DNA of 64,000 bases from Hyphomonas sp. (GTDB lineage: Bacteria > Pseudomonadota > Alphaproteobacteria > Caulobacterales > Hyphomonadaceae). Made by a program: the position numbers and the translations under genes. Positions 19,995-29,136 of this stretch are shown in pieces. The notes under the pieces were generated by a model. That model was not told where the DNA came from and searched no databases. It saw nothing but the letters and a program-made list of their open reading frames with translations. The stretch spans positions 62,001-126,000 of the forward strand of contig VMTE01000049.1 in assembly GCA_013791775.1 (NCBI GenBank), given 5' to 3'. Numbering within the stretch: position 1 is the stretch's first letter; each line of letters begins with the position of its first letter.

Positions 19995-21692
19995 TCAGAA
20001 GGAAAGCCCCGCAAGCCGGATGCGGCAGGCCTCGGCAGGCAGATCATCTGCGAGCTGGAGGCGGCGGACAGGTGTGGTCTCCCGCGTAGCGGGCAGCCAG
20101 GTCAGGGAGACGGTTTCGCCGGCGAGATTCACCTCGGCGGTTTTCTCGGTCGGGGCCTGAAAATCCTGGGATGTCTCTGACCAGCTGGTGATCATCATGC
20201 CGTTGCGCAGACCTGCCTCATGGGCGCGGGTGCCGGGGCGGACGCCCTGGATGATCCAGCCCGCAGCGGACGTGGCCTCGAAATCGAAGCCCCGTTTCCA
20301 GATGAGCGTATCGACCGGCGAGACGGTGCCGCACGGCGCGTAGAGGTCAGCGGGCAGGGGGACAGTGCCGCCGGCAAGGGTGAGGGCTTCGATGTCTGCG
20401 CGCGCGTCCCAACCGGCCCCGGTCTGGAGCGCGGCAAACAGCAGGTCGGTCGCCCGCGCGTCCGGCGCGGCGGCCGCGGCGGACTGCATGCCGAGCAGGA
20501 TGTCGTCGAGATCCATGGCGCCGTTCGTCCGTAGACTTACTTCATGGTTGAGCCAGGCAGCGATCAGCATACCCTTGTCATAGGGCAGGTCCTGATAGTC
20601 GCGGCGCGCCCAGAAGCCGGCAGCGGCTTCCGCTGCGGATGCATTCTTCACGGAGGAGGTGTCGTAGGCATTCAAGGACTTGTTGAAGGCAGCGGCAAAG
20701 TCCTGCGATGTCCAGAGGCCGCCGCGCACCAGGTTGCGCCAGGTGGTCCAGTTGGTGAAGCCTTCGGACAGCCAGTAGTCGGTAGCTTCGTTCTCTTGCG
20801 GCATGCGCCCGATACGGGCCGGCACCCAGCTGTGCATCATCTCGTGCGCGACGATGGGCAGGGCCGTGTCGAGGCGCATGTTCGGGGAAACGAAGAGTGA
20901 GAAGGCGTCGCCAAGGCCGGTGCCGCCGATGGAGTAGGCGTCGGGTCCCTTGTCGATGGTCAGCAGGGTCACGAGAAACGCGTCATGGCCGGTCTGCCAA
21001 TAGGCGCGCTGGTCCTCTGCGATCTGCTGGAAGGCGGCGCGCCAGTCCTCATCGCTGATATGCTCAAGTGTGCCCGTCAGCGCAAAGCGGCTGCCATTGC
21101 CGGCATCAATGATGCGGATGTTGCCGCCGAACAGCGTGCTTTCAGACAGCCGGTCGAGCGTCAGGCCGCCGTGCTCGAGGTCGGAGACGACCTCGATCCC
21201 CGCCTCGGCAAACGCCGTCAGGTTCGCCCCGGCGGGCGTGCTGCCGGGGATGTGGTCCGGCCGGATGAAGGCCGTGTGGCCGATGACGTAGAAAAAGTCC
21301 GGGGCGAAGACCGGGCGGTAGTCGTTGCCGCCGCCCTGTTTGCCGTCTGGCGGTCCGTCGCCGGCGGCGGGGATCTGCCAGGTGAGGGTGATGTCGGCGC
21401 CGGGCGCATGCGTCAGGCGCAGCTGGGCCGGGCTGTTGCCGGGCGCGAGGACGCCGCCTGAGGCTTCGATGGAGTCGAGGCCGAGATAGAGCCGGCTTTC
21501 GCCGCCCCACTCATCCGGCAGGGACAGCTCCGTTTCGCCGTCTGCGTCACCGGGGAAGGTGAGGGCGAACGAGAGCCCGGTGACGGCGCTGCCGGTAACC
21601 TGCGGCGCGATCTCCCACAAAACGGTTTCGCCGCGAGCCGCACCCCCGGACAGGAACGCGATCGCGGCGAACAACAGGACTCTGGCTGTCAT
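19995..21692 (-). CDS. M61-like glycyl aminopeptidase, exported
   Basis: A 565-residue exported metallopeptidase-like protein. The signal peptide begins MTARVLLFAAIAFLSGG. The zinc site is HEMMHSW (HExxH) with the downstream glutamate in SEGFTNWTTW, the arrangement of family M61. A C-terminal PDZ-like part begins near GWIIQGVRPGTRAHEAGLRNG. ATG 21692 starts the signal peptide exactly; the frame open to 21857 covers the rpsU region and is not coding. Substrate unknown, probably N-terminal Gly/Ala peptides as in the family. Confidence 0.88.
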   Translation of the reverse strand: MTARVLLFAAIAFLSGGAARGETVLWEIAPQVTGSAVTGLSFALTFPGDADGETELSLPDEWGGESRLYLGLDSIEASGGVLAPGNSPAQLRLTHAPGADITLTWQIPAAGDGPPDGKQGGGNDYRPVFAPDFFYVIGHTAFIRPDHIPGSTPAGANLTAFAEAGIEVVSDLEHGGLTLDRLSESTLFGGNIRIIDAGNGSRFALTGTLEHISDEDWRAAFQQIAEDQRAYWQTGHDAFLVTLLTIDKGPDAYSIGGTGLGDAFSLFVSPNMRLDTALPIVAHEMMHSWVPARIGRMPQENEATDYWLSEGFTNWTTWRNLVRGGLWTSQDFAAAFNKSLNAYDTSSVKNASAAEAAAGFWARRDYQDLPYDKGMLIAAWLNHEVSLRTNGAMDLDDILLGMQSAAAAAPDARATDLLFAALQTGAGWDARADIEALTLAGGTVPLPADLYAPCGTVSPVDTLIWKRGFDFEATSAAGWIIQGVRPGTRAHEAGLRNGMMITSWSETSQDFQAPTEKTAEVNLAGETVSLTWLPATRETTPVRRLQLADDLPAEACRIRLAGLSF

Positions 21693-21756
21693 GTACCTTC
21701 TCTCCGAACCTGCGCCATACAGAAGCGCGGGTCGCAGCAGGTCGCAAGCGTGATGT

Positions 21757-21966
21757 TTACACGATGCCTTCGCGCTGGGCGCGCTTGCGGGCCAGCTTGC
21801 GGGCCCGGCGCACGGCTTCTGCGCGCTGGCGGGCCTTCTTCTCGGACGGCTTTTCAAACGCCTGACGCGCTTTCATTTCCCGGAACAGGCCTTCGCGCTG
21901 CATCTTCTTCTTAAGCGCGCGGAGGGCTTGCTCGACGTTATTATCGCGGACGACGATCTGTACTAT
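21757..21966 (-). CDS. rpsU: 30S ribosomal protein S21, apparent ATA start
   Basis: Sixty-nine residues read (M)[20 protein letters not shown] and on to [26 protein letters not shown], a complete bS21. The codon in the position of the initiator Met is ATA (21966-21964). The frame is closed by TGA five codons upstream, and no ATG, GTG or TTG lies between. GGAG sits seven bases before the ATA, an ideal spacing. Starting at the next internal ATG would delete a third of the protein. The gene is divergent from the COQ9 gene, 135 bp away. Confidence 0.9.
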   Translation of the reverse strand: MVQIVVRDNNVEQALRALKKKMQREGLFREMKARQAFEKPSEKKARQRAEAVRRARKLARKRAQREGIV

Positions 21967-22100
21967 AGGACTTCTCCATCAGCTTTGGTTCGGACGCGCG
22001 CGCCCGTATAAGGGGTTAAACGGACCTGACAGCCCGGAAAGCGCGGCCTATATCACGGTGGAAGCGGACTCGCCAAGCCCCAGCCTGCGTGGAATTTACG

Positions 22101-22712
22101 ATGACACAGCCACCTTCCGGAATCCTTCGCCGCCGCTGGCTCACCGAGTTGCTCCCCGACGTTGCGTTTGAAGGCTGGACAGACGCCGCCGCGCGCGCGG
22201 CTGCGGTGCGTGCCGGGCTGACCCAGGGCGAACGGGCGCTCGCTGCGCCGCAGGGCGTGATCGACCTGATCGACGGCTTCTTTGATGACGCACAGACGGC
22301 CGCGCAGGCGGCGCTGGCGGACACACGGATGGACACCCTGCGCGTTCCGGACCGGATCAAGGCGGGCGTTCTCGCCTGGCTGGCTGCGCTGGAGCCGAAC
22401 CGCGAGGCCGTACGCCGGGCGGCCAGCCGGGGTTTTCTGCCTTGGAGCGCCGGCCCGGCGCTGCAGCGAAGCTGGAAAGTGGCCGACATGATCTGGACCG
22501 CCGCTGGTGATCAGTCCGAGGATTACAACCGGTACTCGAAGCGCGGCCTGCTGGCAGCGGTTCTCCCGGCCATCGTGTTCTATTGGGCTGACCATCCCGC
22601 ACCCGAAGACCTCGACGCCTTCATTGCGCGCCGCCTCGCCAATGTGTCGAGCGTCGGGCAACGGGCCGGGCGTATTGTCAAACCGGTGCTGGAACGGTTC
22701 GGCAAGCGCTGA
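22101..22712 (+). CDS. COQ9 family protein
   Basis: A 203-residue protein related to mitochondrial COQ9, a lipid-binding factor of ubiquinone biosynthesis. The N-terminal TetR-like helical part includes LPDVAFEGWTDAA and LIDGFFDDA. The signature W-x-x-A region reads RSWKVADMIWTAAGDQSEDYN-Y-S-KRGLLA, with Asp and Tyr residues typical of the family. GTG 22089 is an alternative start adding four residues. An rpsU-coq9 neighbourhood is known from alphaproteobacteria. Confidence 0.9.
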   Translation: MTQPPSGILRRRWLTELLPDVAFEGWTDAAARAAAVRAGLTQGERALAAPQGVIDLIDGFFDDAQTAAQAALADTRMDTLRVPDRIKAGVLAWLAALEPNREAVRRAASRGFLPWSAGPALQRSWKVADMIWTAAGDQSEDYNRYSKRGLLAAVLPAIVFYWADHPAPEDLDAFIARRLANVSSVGQRAGRIVKPVLERFGKR

Positions 22713-22963
22713 CGCCTTGCGGCGTGATGCGTCTCTTGGGAAGGGAAGGTGTCGGACAGAAGCTGATCAAGCGCCCCAGGGGGCTGGGGGGGCTGATGGG
22801 TCTGGAGCACCTGCTAAACGCCTCCGCCCGACAATTCAAAGATGGCGGTGTGCTGAGGCGGCGGCAAGTCCGAAAAACGGCGATTTCGGGAAATACGGAT
22901 TAATTCGCAGTTAGTTGTTTCGGGGACTGGACGCGGGCCCCAAGCTATGCGGAACTATCCGGG

Positions 22964-23299
22964 ATGACGGAACATCTTTCGCGCAAGCCTGCCTCCGATC
23001 CGGTGGTCGCTTTCCAGAAGAGCGAACTCCAGCCCATCCTTGATGTCTATGGCCGGCTGGTGGTCGCCGGCGAGGCGCGTGACTATTCCATCGGCTTCGG
23101 CCGCGATGTGGCGACCTTCGCGATCTTTCGCCGGCATGCTGAAAGCCCGACCTGGCGCATCGAAAAGGAACCGGCGCTGGCCAATCGTCAGGGTCAGTAC
23201 GCTGTTTACGGATGGGGCGGACAGGTCCTGCGGCGCGGACGCGAGCTGAAGCAGGTGCTCCGCGTGTTCGAGAGCCGCAAGTTCACGATCGTCCGGTAA
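22964..23299 (+). CDS. DUF2794 family protein
   Basis: A 111-residue protein of an alphaproteobacterial family of unknown function. The family landmarks are ELQPILDVYGRLVVAGEARDY (in part: LYGR-type VYGRLVVAGE), FAIFRRHAE, WRIEKEPALA and a C-terminal LKQVLRVFE. No signal or membrane segment. The 251 bp upstream hold no gene that I can recognise. Confidence 0.85.
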   Translation: MTEHLSRKPASDPVVAFQKSELQPILDVYGRLVVAGEARDYSIGFGRDVATFAIFRRHAESPTWRIEKEPALANRQGQYAVYGWGGQVLRRGRELKQVLRVFESRKFTIVR

Positions 23300-23316
23300 C
23301 GGATTTCCGAGCGAAA

Positions 23317-23333
23317 TTAACCCCTTGTTTACC
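23317..23333 (+). promoter_or_regulatory. CtrA-type box, imperfect
   Basis: TTAA at 23317, seven bases, then TTTA: one mismatch to TTAA-N7-TTAA. It lies 65 bp before the start of the next gene and within an AT-rich stretch, so a regulatory role is plausible but unproven. Confidence 0.35.
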
Positions 23334-23397
23334 AAAAACTTCTTGCGAACCAAACTGGAACAGAGTAGGAACATTCCACAAGGAACGGAGCAAGAAC

Positions 23398-23733
23398 ATG
23401 AGCAACGCAGTGAGCTTTCGCGGACAATCCGGCAAGGCGTGGTCTTTCCAGCGGGCCGCAGCGGACGCGCCTTGGGCGCGGGCGCCGGGTGTCGCCATCT
23501 TCGCCGTGCCGGAGGCCTGCGGCTGGCGCATTTTCCGGGTGATGGAGCTCTCCGGCAAGCCGCATGACATCCAGCCGATCTGGGCCTTTGCCGAGGCCGA
23601 GCGCTACGGCGCCAGCACGGTGTTCGTCTCGCTCGAGTTCGAAGGTGACATGCGCAAGCAGATGATGGCGGACCTCGAAGCCGGTTTCCGGCCGATCCAC
23701 CGCTCGGCCGACATCGTGCGTCTCGCCGCCTGA
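23398..23733 (+). CDS. Conserved-looking hypothetical protein
   Basis: A 111-residue soluble protein starting MSNAVSFRGQSG after a good site (AAGGAACGGAGCAAG). A central VAIFAVPEACGWRIFRVMEL (given in part: GVAIFAVPEA, GWRIFRV) suggests a compact alpha-beta fold, and the end is basic/hydrophobic. I do not recognise a family. An AT-rich leader with a CtrA-like box precedes it, and it ends 14 bp from the convergent DUF885 gene. Confidence 0.7.
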   Translation: MSNAVSFRGQSGKAWSFQRAAADAPWARAPGVAIFAVPEACGWRIFRVMELSGKPHDIQPIWAFAEAERYGASTVFVSLEFEGDMRKQMMADLEAGFRPIHRSADIVRLAA

Positions 23734-23746
23734 GACGCCCGGCGCC

Positions 23747-25621
23747 CTAACGCGCGGCTTCGGTGTACCAATGGGTCACGTCGGCCTCGACCATGTCGAG
23801 TGGACGTGGTCCGCCACCCAGGATCGCCGCATGGAACGCCTTCGGGTCAAATCGCGGCCCGAGGACGCGCTGGGCCCTTTCGCGCAGGTCGAGCAGTCGC
23901 TGGCGTCCGATCCAATAGGCCGCCGCCTGACCCGGCCAGACGCTGTAGCGGTCAACTTCGTCGCCGGCCGCTTCCAGGCTGAGGCCGGTGACCGAAACGA
24001 TGTAGGAGACGGCGCGTTCGCGCGGCCACTTCTGCTGGTGGATGCCCGTATCCGCCACCAGCCGCGCGGCGCGCAGCAGCATGGATTGCAGGTAGCCGAT
24101 GCGGCCCAGCGGATCGTCCGTATAAAGACCGCCCTCGTCGGCAAGGGTCTCGGCATACGACGCCCAGCCCTCCCCATAGCCGACATTCCAGATCAGCTGG
24201 CGCGCCAGCGGCAGGCCGCCTTTTTCCGACGCCATCGCGCTCTCGAGATGATGGCCAGGCAGGGTTTCATGGAACACCAGTGTCGGCAGGCTGTAGTCCG
24301 GCCAGTCGCCCATCCGGGTAAGGTTGATCTCCAACCGGGCCGGGTTGCGGCCATCGGCCGTGCGCGGCGTGTAGGCGGCTGACGGGGCAGATGCGGCAAA
24401 GGCGAGCGGCACCATGCTGACGGTGACCGAATTTGCCGGCACGGGGCCGACCTGGTCTTCGACGAGGCTGCCGGCCCGTGTGGTCAACTGCGACAGCCGT
24501 TCGATAAGCGCGGCCCGTCCGAGATCGGAATCTTCGTAGATCTGACCAGGTTGCAGGGCGAGGAAGGCGAGACGCTCGCCGACCGCGCCTTCGACCAGCC
24601 CGGCGGCCGAAAGGGCAGCGTCGAGCTCCGCCGTCAGGCGCGCTACATCCGCAAGACCCCGGGCGTGCAATTCGGCCGGTGTGTCGGTCGTGCCGGTATA
24701 GGCAGACAGGACGGCACGGTAATAGGCATCGCCCCCCTTGATCTGCCAGATGCCTGGTTCCGCCGGCGCCGAGGCCGCAAGCTCGCCGGCCGCGTCGGCA
24801 AACCGCGCATAAGCGGGGACAAGCGAATTCGTGAACAGGGTCCGGATCTGGCGGGAATGGCCGGCGCGGGCGTCCGGCGTCAGCCCATCGACGCCGTTCA
24901 GGAGATTGTCAAACGTCTGTACAAGGAAGGACGTCTCCGGCGACTCGGCCGCCCGGGCGCCGGCCAGTGCCTGCATGCGGGCAAGGATCGGCGCGGGCGG
25001 CACGACGCCGGCGCGCGAATCCGCGCCAAGCCGCCGGCGTTCGTCGTCGAGTGCGCCGGCCAGTTGAGATACGCGGGCGAGGAAGGCCTCGGCATCTTCA
25101 GCCGTTTCCATCGGCTGGAACCGCACCAGCAGTTCCGGCACTTCGAGATAGGCTCCACGCATGTGATCGGCGACGTAGGGATGGAACGTCGAGAGGTCGC
25201 CCGCGCCATGCCCGGCCACCAGCACGGCTTCGGCGGCTTCGTGGGCGGCGATGACCGTGTCGAGATTGCGGGCAAGGGCGCTGCCGGGGGCGGGACGGGC
25301 GGTGCGAACCAGGACGTCCAGCGTTTCCAGACGCTCGAGGCGCCCGCGTTCGAACGCGGCCTGGGAGCGGTCCGTCAGATAGCGGCCAAAGGGGAACCCG
25401 GCTGCGTCGGGTTGCAGGCCGAGCCGTGTGGCAAGCTCCGGATCGCGCACCAGTTCGTTCTGCGCCACCGTGGTCAGGGTGCGGTCCACCTCGCGCGCAA
25501 TCCGGCGCGGCGTGCCTTCCGGATCGGCGCCGCCCGAACACGCCGCAAGGGCTGCAGCAAGCACCAGCGCGCCCGTGCGGGCAATCAATAAGCGGCGGCT
25601 GGCGGGAAGGTTCAGGCGCAT
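23747..25621 (-). CDS. DUF885 family lipoprotein, putative metallopeptidase
   Basis: A 624-residue lipoprotein: signal peptide with lipobox AALAAC near residue 26, then a helical DUF885 domain filling the rest. The conserved HETLPGHHLE (HExxxGHH) and the downstream GYGEGWASYAE resemble the zinc site of helical M32/M3-like peptidases. This is the basis for the peptidase call, which remains a family-level inference. ATG 25621 starts the signal peptide; the frame open to 25768 is the leader of the sapC gene on the other strand. Confidence 0.85.
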   Translation of the reverse strand: MRLNLPASRRLLIARTGALVLAAALAACSGGADPEGTPRRIAREVDRTLTTVAQNELVRDPELATRLGLQPDAAGFPFGRYLTDRSQAAFERGRLERLETLDVLVRTARPAPGSALARNLDTVIAAHEAAEAVLVAGHGAGDLSTFHPYVADHMRGAYLEVPELLVRFQPMETAEDAEAFLARVSQLAGALDDERRRLGADSRAGVVPPAPILARMQALAGARAAESPETSFLVQTFDNLLNGVDGLTPDARAGHSRQIRTLFTNSLVPAYARFADAAGELAASAPAEPGIWQIKGGDAYYRAVLSAYTGTTDTPAELHARGLADVARLTAELDAALSAAGLVEGAVGERLAFLALQPGQIYEDSDLGRAALIERLSQLTTRAGSLVEDQVGPVPANSVTVSMVPLAFAASAPSAAYTPRTADGRNPARLEINLTRMGDWPDYSLPTLVFHETLPGHHLESAMASEKGGLPLARQLIWNVGYGEGWASYAETLADEGGLYTDDPLGRIGYLQSMLLRAARLVADTGIHQQKWPRERAVSYIVSVTGLSLEAAGDEVDRYSVWPGQAAAYWIGRQRLLDLRERAQRVLGPRFDPKAFHAAILGGGPRPLDMVEADVTHWYTEAAR

Positions 25622-25727
25622 GACGGATTTTTCACGGTGTTTACGCTGCAATTGAGCCCGGTTCGGGTGTTGTGGCCAGTGTATATTTCCGGTAACGGTC
25701 CCGCCAAATTCTAAGGAGTTCAGCCCC

Positions 25728-26522
25728 GTGACCATGCCCACCGCTACCGGCGGACAATCGCCTATCACCGGACAAGTCCTGTTCTACAAGCAACCGCAGC
25801 CGCTCTCGGCAGAAAATCACGGTGGTCTTGGTGTGAAACAGGTCGCGCAGCCCTTCGCGTTCCTGCGCGAAGCCCATGCCGTGCCGGTGACCGTCACCGA
25901 GTTCGGGGTCTGTGCGGCGTCCTACCCGATCATCTTCGTCGGCGACGAGCGCACGCCGGTCGCCGTGATGGGGGTCCGTCAGGGCCAGAACCTGTTCGTC
26001 GATGCCAACGGCTTCGTCTTCGAAGACTACTACATCCCGGCCTTCGTCCGCCGCTACCCGTTCGTGTTTGCCGCTGACGAATCCTCGGACCGTCTGCTGC
26101 TTTGCGTCGACCGCGCAGCGCCGATGGTTTCGAACCAGCCGGACGTGGCCTTCTTCGAGAATGGCCAGCCCAGCAAGTTCACCACCGACGCCATCGAGTT
26201 CTGCAAGGAATTCGAACGTCAGCGCCGGGCCACGCTCGATTTCGTCAAGATGATCTCGAGCATGGATCTGTTCGAACAGAAGACGGTTGTATTCCAGCCG
26301 CGCGATGCCCAGGGCAATGAAGTCGGCCCGCAGCAGAAAGTCGCCGACTACTGGGCGATCTCCGAAGAGCGGCTCAATGCCCTCCCGGCCGAGAAATACC
26401 TCGAGCTGCGTAATAACGGAGCGCTCGGCGCCTGCTACGCACACCTCGTCTCGCTGCTGAACTGGTCGAAAGTGATCCAGCGCGCCGTGCGGACACCAGC
26501 TTCGGGTCAAGCGGTGGCCTGA
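25728..26522 (+). CDS. SapC family protein
   Basis: A 264-residue soluble protein of the SapC family, named for a gene of a Campylobacter S-layer secretion cluster. Landmarks are FAFLREAHAVPVTVTEF, SYPIIFVG, GLRQGQN-like GVRQGQNLF, and the closing NWSKVIQRA. No signal peptide. The protein's function is not established. It is divergent from the DUF885 gene and is followed by a strong hairpin terminator. Confidence 0.87.
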   Translation: MTMPTATGGQSPITGQVLFYKQPQPLSAENHGGLGVKQVAQPFAFLREAHAVPVTVTEFGVCAASYPIIFVGDERTPVAVMGVRQGQNLFVDANGFVFEDYYIPAFVRRYPFVFAADESSDRLLLCVDRAAPMVSNQPDVAFFENGQPSKFTTDAIEFCKEFERQRRATLDFVKMISSMDLFEQKTVVFQPRDAQGNEVGPQQKVADYWAISEERLNALPAEKYLELRNNGALGACYAHLVSLLNWSKVIQRAVRTPASGQAVA

Positions 26523-26561
26523 CCGGCAGGGCCACGGCAAACGCCGTCTCCCGTCATTTCG

Positions 26562-26592
26562 AACGGCCCTCCCCACCGGAGGGCCGTTTGTC
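26562..26592 (+). terminator. Intrinsic terminator after the SapC gene
   Basis: An 11-bp perfect stem (AACGGCCCTCC with GGAGGGCCGTT) around a CCACC loop, followed by TTGTCGTTT. It begins 40 bp after the SapC stop. Confidence 0.85.
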
Positions 26593-26659
26593 GTTTGGGG
26601 GCAGGTGCGGCATCACAATGAGGAGACCGGGGGTTTTTCCTGTGGCACGACCGGCGCAT

Positions 26660-28828
26660 ATGCTCGGGCGAGACTCCAATTTGGCAGGAATACCGACTTT
26701 GTTGAACCACATTTGCCGCGCTGCCGCCGGGGCTTTGGCAGGCCTTGTCCTGACCGCGCAGGCCGCATCGGCGCAATTCGAAGGTTCCGGGCGGCGCGCG
26801 GAAGCAGAACTTGTTTCTGACCGGGCGAGCGTCGCGCCGGGCGAAACGGTTTTCGTTGCCCTCAAGATGACCATGGAGCCGGGCTGGCACATCTACTGGC
26901 GCAATGCCGGGGATGCCGGCCTGCCGCCGCAGCTGATCCTCAAGGACACGACCAACCTGCCGGACGGCGCGCTCGGCGAGATGATGTGGCCGCTGCCCAA
27001 GCTGTTGCCCGTCGTTGAAGGCGAGATCATGGACTACGGCTATGATGACCAGGCGGTCTTCGCCATGCCGCTCACCATACCGGACACTGCGACCGGCGAA
27101 GTGCGCCTCGAAGGCGTGGCCGACTATCTCATCTGCGAATCCGTCTGCGTACCGGAAACGGCCGACGTCTCGCTCGTCCTGCCGGTCGGCGAACCGGTCG
27201 AGGACGTGGCGGGGGGTGACCTGATCGGCGCTTGGGTCTCCAAGGTGCCCGGCCCGTTCCCGGGCGAGGCGCGCATCGACGATACGGCGGCGCCCTGGAC
27301 CCTCAGCCTGGCGCTGGACGGCGGGTTTCCCGAAGGCGCCCGGATCCGCTTCTTTCCTTACGGCCACCAGATCAGCCATCCGGCCGCGCAGCCGCAGCGC
27401 GAAGGCCCGGGAGGCGCCAGCCTCGCGCTGACGCCGGACCCGTCCGGCGAAGTGGGCGACGCCCTTGAGGGCATCGTCCGGGTGGATGTGCCCGGCGCGG
27501 ACCCCATCGGCTACGAAATCCGTGCGGCGCGAGGCGATGTCTTCGCGGGCACCGCAGACACGGCGGCCGCAGCGACTGCGCCGGGCAATGGCGCAGCCCT
27601 CGATCTCGGCGGATTGCTGGGGCTCGCCGGACTTGCCTTGATCGGGGGGCTCATCCTGAACCTGATGCCTTGCGTCCTGCCGGTACTCTCCATGAAGGCG
27701 GTCGGAATGGTCTCGGCCGCGTCGAGCGGCCATGCCGGCGAGTTGAGATCGCACGGCCTCTGGTACACGGCCGGTGTGCTCGTCTCCTTTGCCGTCTTGG
27801 CGATCGCGATTCTGGCGGTCCGGCAGGCGACCGGCTTTGCGACGCTGGGCTTCCAGTTGCAGCACGCGCCCACGGTGGTCATCCTTGCACTGATCATGTT
27901 TTCGATTGGTCTCTGGCTGATGGGTTTCTTTGAACTCGGCGCCTCGATCCAGAACACCGGTTCAGGCCTCGCCAACCGTGGCGGCTCATTGGGCGCCTTC
28001 TTCACCGGCGTACTCGCGGCCGTTGTCGGCGCGCCGTGTGTCGGGCCCTTCCTCGGCGCAGCGCTGGGCGCCGTGATGAGTCAGCCTCCCGGCGCGGTGA
28101 TCGCGGTTTTCCTCGCCATGGGGTTCGGCATGGCGCTGCCCTTCCTCATCCTCAGCTTCGTGCCGGGCCTGCACCGCATGCTGCCGAAACCGGGCAAGTG
28201 GATGGAGACGCTCAAGCAAGCCTTCGCGTTTCCGATGTTCCTCACCGCAGCCTGGCTGCTGTCGGTCGTGGCCGGTCTCGCCGGGGCAGGGGCCGTCGGC
28301 TGGACGTTGGCCGGTGCAACGGCCCTCGTCTTTGCCATCTGGCTCGCCCGTGGCGGCGGCATGATCCGCCGCGCCCTGGCGCTGGGCGTGCTGGCAGCGG
28401 GTTTCGTCCTGCCGGCGGTGCTCGCCAACGTGCCCCAAAACTATGTGGCGCGCGCGCCGGCGCTGCCATCCTACGCCGAAGGCGTGTGGTCGCCCGCCGA
28501 AGTTGACGCAATGCTGGACGCCGGCCGCCCGGTCTTCGTCGATTTCACCGCCAGCTGGTGTGCCAGTTGCCAGGTCAACAAGCTGACGACGCTATCGACG
28601 AAGCGCGTCAAGGCGGCGTTCGAGGCCGCCGATGCGGCCTTCCTCGTCGCAGACTTCACGCAGAAGGATCCGGTGATTGCCGGGGAGCTGAAGCGCCGCG
28701 GCCGCGCGGGCGTGCCCATGTACCTCTGGTATCCGGCAGGCAGCCGCGACCCGGTCATCCTGCCCGAACTGCTCTCGCCGGACCTTGTCATTGGATATGT
28801 GGAAAGCGGTCAGGGCTCCCAGCCCTGA
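26660..28828 (+). CDS. dsbD: Protein-disulfide reductase, DsbD/ScsB family
   Basis: About 722 residues. After a signal peptide (ending TAQAASAQ) comes an N-terminal periplasmic domain with a Cys pair CESVC, then a CcdA-type eight-helix core with the two conserved Cys in LNLMPCVLPVL and GAPCVGPFLG. A C-terminal thioredoxin domain carries SWCASCQVNK. It carries electrons from cytoplasmic thioredoxin to periplasmic thiols. The start is uncertain: ATG 26660 is listed, but TTG 26699 would begin the signal peptide more naturally, with AGGA upstream. Confidence 0.9.
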   Translation: MLGRDSNLAGIPTLLNHICRAAAGALAGLVLTAQAASAQFEGSGRRAEAELVSDRASVAPGETVFVALKMTMEPGWHIYWRNAGDAGLPPQLILKDTTNLPDGALGEMMWPLPKLLPVVEGEIMDYGYDDQAVFAMPLTIPDTATGEVRLEGVADYLICESVCVPETADVSLVLPVGEPVEDVAGGDLIGAWVSKVPGPFPGEARIDDTAAPWTLSLALDGGFPEGARIRFFPYGHQISHPAAQPQREGPGGASLALTPDPSGEVGDALEGIVRVDVPGADPIGYEIRAARGDVFAGTADTAAAATAPGNGAALDLGGLLGLAGLALIGGLILNLMPCVLPVLSMKAVGMVSAASSGHAGELRSHGLWYTAGVLVSFAVLAIAILAVRQATGFATLGFQLQHAPTVVILALIMFSIGLWLMGFFELGASIQNTGSGLANRGGSLGAFFTGVLAAVVGAPCVGPFLGAALGAVMSQPPGAVIAVFLAMGFGMALPFLILSFVPGLHRMLPKPGKWMETLKQAFAFPMFLTAAWLLSVVAGLAGAGAVGWTLAGATALVFAIWLARGGGMIRRALALGVLAAGFVLPAVLANVPQNYVARAPALPSYAEGVWSPAEVDAMLDAGRPVFVDFTASWCASCQVNKLTTLSTKRVKAAFEAADAAFLVADFTQKDPVIAGELKRRGRAGVPMYLWYPAGSRDPVILPELLSPDLVIGYVESGQGSQP

Positions 28829-28853
28829 ACACCAAACCCGAAAGGACCGGACG

Positions 28854-29021
28854 ATGCAGATCACCCGCCGCCACCTGTCGCTCGCCGCCGGCATGGCCGC
28901 CGCCGTCGCCCTGACGGCCGGCGCGCTGATCGCATCCACCGCCCGGCACGTTTCCGCCCCGGCTGCCCCGTCGTCAACGATCGGCGCACCCGTCCCGCCG
29001 GCGGACGCCCCGCAGCCCTGA
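28854..29021 (+). CDS. Small exported or membrane-anchored protein
   Basis: Fifty-five residues: MQITRRHLSLAAG, a hydrophobic stretch to about residue 27, then a Pro/Ala/Ser tail. The twin Arg before a hydrophobic segment resembles a Tat or tail-anchor signal without a folded cargo. AAAGGACC precedes the ATG, 25 bp after dsbD. It could be the signal peptide of a lost redox partner of DsbD or a genuine small protein. Confidence 0.5.
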   Translation: MQITRRHLSLAAGMAAAVALTAGALIASTARHVSAPAAPSSTIGAPVPPADAPQP

Positions 29022-29136
29022 TGCGGTCGCCGGCCGACCGCCAGACGGCGACTTCACCGGAACTGACGCTGCGGCGGGGGTTGATCGAAGCAGGCGTGAC
29101 AGCGCACACTCCCGCCCTGAGTACGAGGGAAGGCGC

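Noticed and set aside
22713-22963. A stretch resembling a serine tRNA (around CACCTGCTAAACGCC).
   Set aside because: No acceptor stem can be formed and the T-arm does not pair, so it is not called as tRNA or ncRNA.
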